Assembly: GCA_951799405.1 (NCBI GenBank)
Contig: OX637351.1
Coordinates: forward strand, 4,186,251 to 4,250,250
DNA: 64,000 nucleotides
Direction of reading: 5' to 3'
Source of the DNA: Agapetus fuscipes
Lineage: Eukaryota > Arthropoda > Insecta > Trichoptera > Glossosomatidae
Under the pieces are notes generated by a model. It was not told where the DNA came from, did no database searches, and worked only from the letters and a program-made list of their open reading frames with translations. This document shows positions 60,021 through 64,000 of this stretch, piece by piece. The translations under genes were made by a program, and so were the position numbers. Position 1 is the first letter of the stretch, and every line of letters starts with the position of its first letter.

Positions 60021-61018
60021 TCTTTCTTTATTTTTCGTTCTTTTCATTCCACGGTCAGTAACATCCGTTTTTTTCATTCCAAAAAATGTCTAACGACCGT
60101 AATCATAATTTAAAATCTTTAATCACTATTACTATTGTTATTCCTTAAGTGAATGTGGTCTCGAGTAATGGCATCCTCGAGGCCCGTGGTAACACAGACA
60201 GTTGGCTGACGGATCGGTTTGGTGTATAAACGTGTTTTCAGGTCAGAGATTCGCTTCCGCGGCCCGTGTGTAAAGTGAGATCAACAAGTGTGAGAGAGAA
60301 AAGTGCTGACTTTATGTGACGCTTGGAGGCTGAAAAGAATTTTTTATAAAGTAAACCTTTTTGTGACAATTTTTACGTTATATTTATATTTTAACCTTTA
60401 TAATTTAGATAAAAAGGAAATAAAAATCTCTGATTTAAACCATAAAGTGTAAGGAACAAAAACGGCAGATTTCGGGTATAAAGCATTCTTAAATAGCAAA
60501 AGAAATGCATGGAGGTGTGAACACAAAATATAAAATAAATATTACTCAATTGCAATATTTTTTTTGTTCTTTTTACTTTTTACTTTTATAAGGATAAATG
60601 ATAAAATAACAGAAACATAACTTAATTTAATTTCATAATCATGTGGTTTTTTTAAACAAATGTTAGAAGCTATGCACACACAGCAAATCCATGACTAAAT
60701 TACCACCTAACTTGAATTTCTTTTACAAAAAACGATTATCCATGGATCAGCTATGGATCACATAATAAATGTGGTGACACACATTCTTCCACCATTACGC
60801 ACCGCACTTAAAATCTACTCGCTTACGAAAGTGAGCGTTAGTCAGCCGCTTGCACTTTGCCCAACTACAAAACTAAACTCCACTTTTGCTTCTTCATTTT
60901 TACAGGTTTATACTTAGAATAGGAAAGAAATACGAAAGAACAAGCGTTTGACGATGGACCTGAGAATGGCGATACACAATGGCATATTTGTACTGACTTT
61001 GATAAAAAAAAAAACAGT
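60021..61018. other. Unassigned interval with a MITE scrap
   Basis: 60439-60497 (ACCATAAAGTGTAAGGAACA, AAAACGGCAGATTTCGGG) is a scrap of the foldback at 22072. TGTCTAACGACCGTAAT at ~60088 also occurs at ~41359. 60150-60330 is GC-richer (GATTCGCTTCCGCGGCCCGT) and unidentified. Confidence 0.45.
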
Positions 61019-61302
61019 TGTCTGATTTATTTGGTGAGCGCTGTTTTTGTGTGCATCACACCTTAAAAACCCTCTGCGAGCTTGATCGTCGCTGTAGAAA
61101 GCGCCAATTCTCAAGCCCAGTTGCTGTAAGGCTGGATGGACCTTTTGATGACCAGTCTTTAGTAAAGGTTTATGAATTTTTCAACCCAGTGAACAGCAAA
61201 TTTGAAAATATAAATGGTATATTTTCTGTGCTCCACCAGGATTCGAACCCCCAGCCTTCTATTCAAAAGTCAGAAGTGTTACCACTGGACTACGGACCGG
61301 TC
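61019..61302 (-). mobile_element. SINE S1 with tail G
   Basis: The minus-strand head GACCGGTCCGTAGTCCAGTG, loop CTTTTGAAT, GGGGGTTCGAATCC, core (AACTGGGCTTGAGAATTGG, with AAGACCC lost), tail G. It directly abuts LINE-L RT sequence at 61303. Confidence 0.9.
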
Positions 61303-61985
61303 ATGTATGGAAGTGAAGCATGGACAGTGAATGATAGTGAGATGAGTAAAGTATGCACGGTGTAAATGAAGCATTTGAGAAGCATGGCAGGAAAAAGTGA
61401 AGACAATAAAATAAAAATTGCTTTGTTATAATTCACATGAGTTTATTTTTGGACACGACCAGTTTCGGGAGAAGCAGTACCTCCCATCTTCAGGTGTAAA
61501 TAGAAACTGACTGAAGATGGGAGGTACTGCTTCTCCCGAAACTGGTCGTGTCCAAAAATAAACTCATGTGAATTATAACAAAGCAATTTTTATTTTATTG
61601 TATTAAAATGAACTTTCACAATGTTACTGCTGAAAATCTAGATATTAAAACTCTGAAGGATAGAGTTAGGAAAGAATGGGTAAAGAAAGAATGTAAGTTG
61701 AAAGAGGATATTAAAGTTAAGGTTCAAAAGAATGTGATGAGATGGTTTGGGCATGTGAAAAGAATGAATAATCATAGACTGACAAAGTATGTATACAGAG
61801 GAAGTGTGAAAGAAAAAAGAGGTAAGGGACGACAGAGAAAAGTATGAAGTGATCTGATTGAGGAGATTGTAAAAGAATGGGATTTACAATGCGAGCGTAA
61901 AAGAAGAAAATGCATTACAAAGGTGATGGATATGAATGAATTGAAAGAGGTATGTCAGAATAGGAAGAATTGAAGGCAGCTTAAA
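61303..61985 (+). pseudogene. LINE-L RT fragment split by a foldback
   Basis: 61303-61402 encodes MYGSEAWTVNDSEMSKVCTV, a stop, then MKHLRSMAGKSEDN. After the foldback, 61632-61985 encodes LDIKTLKDRVRKEWVKKECK, VQKNVMRWFGHVKRMN, RGKGRQRKV, stop, EEIVKEWDLQCERKRRKC, VMDMNELKEVCQNRKN. Equals residues ~200-345 of the 32 kb protein. Second coding subfamily (VMDMNELKEV). Confidence 0.85.
61403..61601. mobile_element. Perfect foldback with hammerhead-like hairpin, inside LINE-L RT
   Basis: Arms of ~90 bases (ACAATAAAATAAAAATTGCT ... CCTCCCATCTTCAG and its reverse complement) around a short centre (GTGTAAATAGAAACTGA). Plus hairpin: CTGAAGA (61511-61517), T, GGGAG, loop, CTCCC, GAAA (61538-61541), CTGGTCGTGTCC. 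The PLE-type end TGAACTTTCACAATGTTAC follows. Confidence 0.85.
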
Positions 61986-62318
61986 CGTCTTATACATGAC
62001 ACCGTTGAGATGGTCCTGGTCCATTAAACAGCGCAACAGGAAAAAAATCATTCATCATCAAAACCACTGAGCGCTCGCATAGTGTGGACTGTGGATGGGG
62101 CTTGCACTAAGTGTTCTCATAGTGGAGGGGCAAGGCGGAGTACGTAGAGAGCAAAAGTGAACAGAGGAGAAATTAACACAAGCAAATTTAGTTGCCGTTC
62201 AAGTGGAGAGACAATCTTAACCTAAATTAAACCAGACGATAGATAAATAGAAATTCTTTATTTGTTTACGCTGATAGGTGTGAAAATATTTATTTAGTTT
62301 GCAATAGCAAAACATAAG
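61986..62318. other. Unassigned interval
   Basis: Possibly LINE-L 3' flank; no tail sequence recognised. No frame of note. Confidence 0.45.
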
Positions 62319-62810
62319 TCATCTGTAGTTTAGTAGTAACACTTTGGATTCTGAATGGAAGGTTGTGGATTCGAATCCCGGCGGAGCACAAAAAATATAC
62401 CATTTATATGGTCAAATTTACTCTTCGCTGGGTTGAGAAATTCATAAACCTTTACCAATGGCCGGTCACCAAAGGTCCATCTAGCCTTACAGCGACTGGG
62501 TCTTGCTTGAGAATTGGTACTTTGTAGCGACGACGACCAAGCTCATAAAAATGTCGATAGCTTAATTGGTAGAATGCTTGCATTCCATGCCGAGAGCAAG
62601 GGTTCGATCTCAAGGTTGACTCAGACTTTACAAGATATGAGAACCAGAACCACCGGAAGCTGAGAAACCCCCACTTCAACTGAAAGTGGTTGGTGTGAGG
62701 CCAGCCCCCTTACCCGTAAAAATAAATAAGTCGCGAATCGCCACATGCGACCCCTTCGGGGATAACGCAGGCAAGAAGTTATACTATATGTGTAACTTAG
62801 TTGCATTATT
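62319..62810 (+). mobile_element. S1-S2 dimeric SINE
   Basis: CATCTGTAGTTTAGTAGTAA, TTCTGAATGG, ATTCGAATCCCGGCGGAGC, core, ATGTCGATAGCTTAATTGGT, GAGAGCAAGGGTTCGATCTC, body, GTGTAACTTAGTTGCATT. The fullest dimer on the plus strand. Confidence 0.88.
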
Positions 62811-62898
62811 ATCATCATGTGAAACTTAAAGCTAAGACCAAGGATCATCTATCTATAAAATTAGTTGCAATGTTTTTCAACATTGCAGATTCATATTG

Positions 62899-63105
62899 TT
62901 ACGAACTATGGATTCGTAGTACATGCGCCTAACCACGCTGGTGTGTGTCGAACAATCTGGAAATGCTTCGAAAAATCCATTTTGGAAGTATGTGGAACAT
63001 TCTCGAATACGCGAGAACCAGCTGTATGAGGCGTATAAAAAGAGGCGGCGGCTTCAAAAGATTTTTTTAACAACTGTAGATATACAGTCCGGCTTTTAAG
63101 GCCGG
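62899..63105 (+). mobile_element. Possible LTR 5' part
   Basis: TGTTACGAACTATGG begins with the TGTTACG often seen at Gypsy LTR starts. GTGTGTGTCGAACAATCTGG is shared with ~5149. GGCGTATAAAAAGAGGCGG looks like a TATA box. No LTR end or internal region follows; LINE-L sequence starts at ~63112. Confidence 0.35.
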
Positions 63106-63111
63106 TAGAGG

Positions 63112-63440
63112 CTGTGTTAATAAGATTTTTACTCTACGTCAACTTGTTGAAAAACAATTGTCGATGAGGGGAAGGCTGTTCATGGCCTTTGTAGATCTGA
63201 AAAAAAATTTGACTCAGTAGACAGAGGTATGTTGTGGGATGTTTTGAAAGCACATGGAGTTAATGTGGCTCTCTTAAATGCGGTGCATACTAACTATGAG
63301 AATAGTATGGCATGTGTTCGTATTGATGGTGAGTAAATTGAATGGTTTGAAGTTTTAAATGGTGTAAAGCAAGGATGTGTTATGAGTCCATGGCTATTCA
63401 ACATAGTCATGGACAATTAGTGTGTTTGAGATGTGTAAAT
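63112..63440 (+). pseudogene. LINE-L RT, N-terminal portion of domain
   Basis: In one frame with stops: TLRQLVEKQLSMRGRLFMAF, VDLKKNFDSVDRGMLWDVLK, LNAVHTNYENSMACVRIDGE-stop-IEWFEVLNGVKQGCVMSPWL, FNIVMDN-stop. VDLKKNFDSVDR is the RT motif A region (usually F-D-x-V-x-R after an Asp). It covers protein 5' of and overlapping residues 1-55 of the 32 kb copy. At least three stops. Confidence 0.85.
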
Positions 63441-63750
63441 TATGTACAAGCTGTCGCGGATCTCAGACCATCATCAAATAAACTAAACATGATGGATTTT
63501 CAGTACTAATACACAACTTATTAAAATTATAACCTAATTTTATTAATCTTCAGAGACTCTCGTACTAATTTGCTTTTACCATTCACGAATTGTTGTAGGG
63601 TTTGCTTTATGAGTGAATTTTAGGCTAGAATAACTTTGTACGGAATCTGTGTCAAACGTCAGACGAGCCGCCAAGTAGAAATACAAGAAAATAAATACAG
63701 AATACTGCCTGCGTCACGGTGAACTAGCACAGCCTACAAACGTAGCGAGG
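63441..63750. other. Unassigned interval
   Basis: No frame or shared repeat recognised. Confidence 0.5.
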
Positions 63751-63754
63751 CACT

Positions 63755-63860
63755 TTTATATATAATCTACAATCTAAGTTGCAACGATATTGTTTTTTTT
63801 TTTAAGAAAGCCTATGCGGGAGATTTCCTAGATTTGAGAGACTCTAATGGCTGGTTCGGA
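63755..63860 (-). mobile_element. LINE-L end scrap and S1 tail-C scrap
   Basis: Antisense LINE-L end (ATAATCTACAATCTAAGTTG), then antisense S1 tail C (GAAAGCCTATGCGGGAGATT, TTTGAGAGACTCTAATGG). Confidence 0.65.
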
Positions 63861-64000
63861 CAAGGCGAGTAATTTAGCCAAGTAACGAGTAATTTAGTGG
63901 CTAAACGTGTGCGAACCCCAACAATTTAGTCCAGTTGTTAAGTCAATGGTTTAGTCAAGCCGATCCATTTCATTCTATTTTTTCGGGCAAGTAGCGGTCC
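63861..64000. other. Start of an unidentified repeat-like sequence
   Basis: GAGTAATTTAG occurs twice (63880, 63907) with AATTTAGT words nearby. Could be the terminal part of an element running beyond the window. Confidence 0.3.

Overview
The window looks like intergenic or intronic DNA from an arthropod, most likely an insect. The basis is AT-rich sequence, no bacterial operons or ribosome binding sites, spliceosomal-looking splice signals, abundant tRNA-derived SINEs, non-LTR retrotransposon remnants ending in short tandem repeats, Penelope-like fragments and many small inverted-repeat elements. The species cannot be read from the sequence. Almost all short ORFs are accidental frames inside repeats. 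No complete host gene is visible.

Repeat families, with the names used below. (1) LINE-L is a non-LTR retrotransposon. Its best copy is at 32162-33580: a 348-codon open frame with reverse transcriptase (RT) motifs, followed directly by a ~270 bp 3' tail. That same tail recurs about 50 times on both strands as 5'-truncated copies. Four tail subfamilies (A-D) differ in body sequence and in terminal microsatellite. (2) S1 is a tRNA-derived SINE with a constant head and core. It is joined to alternative 3' modules: tail G (GAGGGCTCTTGAGGTGTGAT...), tail C (CGGGAGACTCCCTAGA, antisense), or a whole second tRNA-type SINE (S2), giving an S1-S2 dimer. In two S1-G copies a 5S rRNA-derived segment precedes the tRNA head, giving a 5S-tRNA chimeric SINE. 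(3) S2 is an independent ~315 bp tRNA-derived SINE ending in oligo-T. (4) The small DNA elements are H-MITE (~242 bp, TAA target duplications), M2 (~470 bp), M3 (~240 bp), the near-perfect palindrome PAL, and several single foldbacks. (5) Penelope-like element (PLE) remnants are coding scraps and palindromic ends that carry a hammerhead-like hairpin (CTGANGA - stem - GAAA).

Layout. 1-11 kb holds H-MITEs, S2 copies, LINE-L tails and an LTR-like piece. 11.3-12.5 kb has a foldback and, on the minus strand, the best host-gene candidate: an exon encoding a signal-peptide-like N terminus with acceptor and donor sites. 12.5-25 kb is mixed LINE-L, S1, PAL, PLE and a CR1-type RT scrap. 25-33.6 kb is S2-rich and ends with the best LINE-L copy. 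33.6-45 kb shows many nested insertions and a hairpin-bearing MITE. 45-58 kb has the second PAL, both 5S-tRNA SINEs, tandem SINE arrays and a second candidate minus-strand exon (63 nt). 58-64 kb has a PLE end, a LINE-L copy split by a foldback, an LTR-like start and another RT scrap.

Interpretation. LINE-L supplies reverse transcriptase sequence and most of the repeat mass. The SINEs would depend on an unidentified LINE. The two minus-strand exon candidates, if real, would place much of the window inside introns. That is inference from splice-site sequence only.
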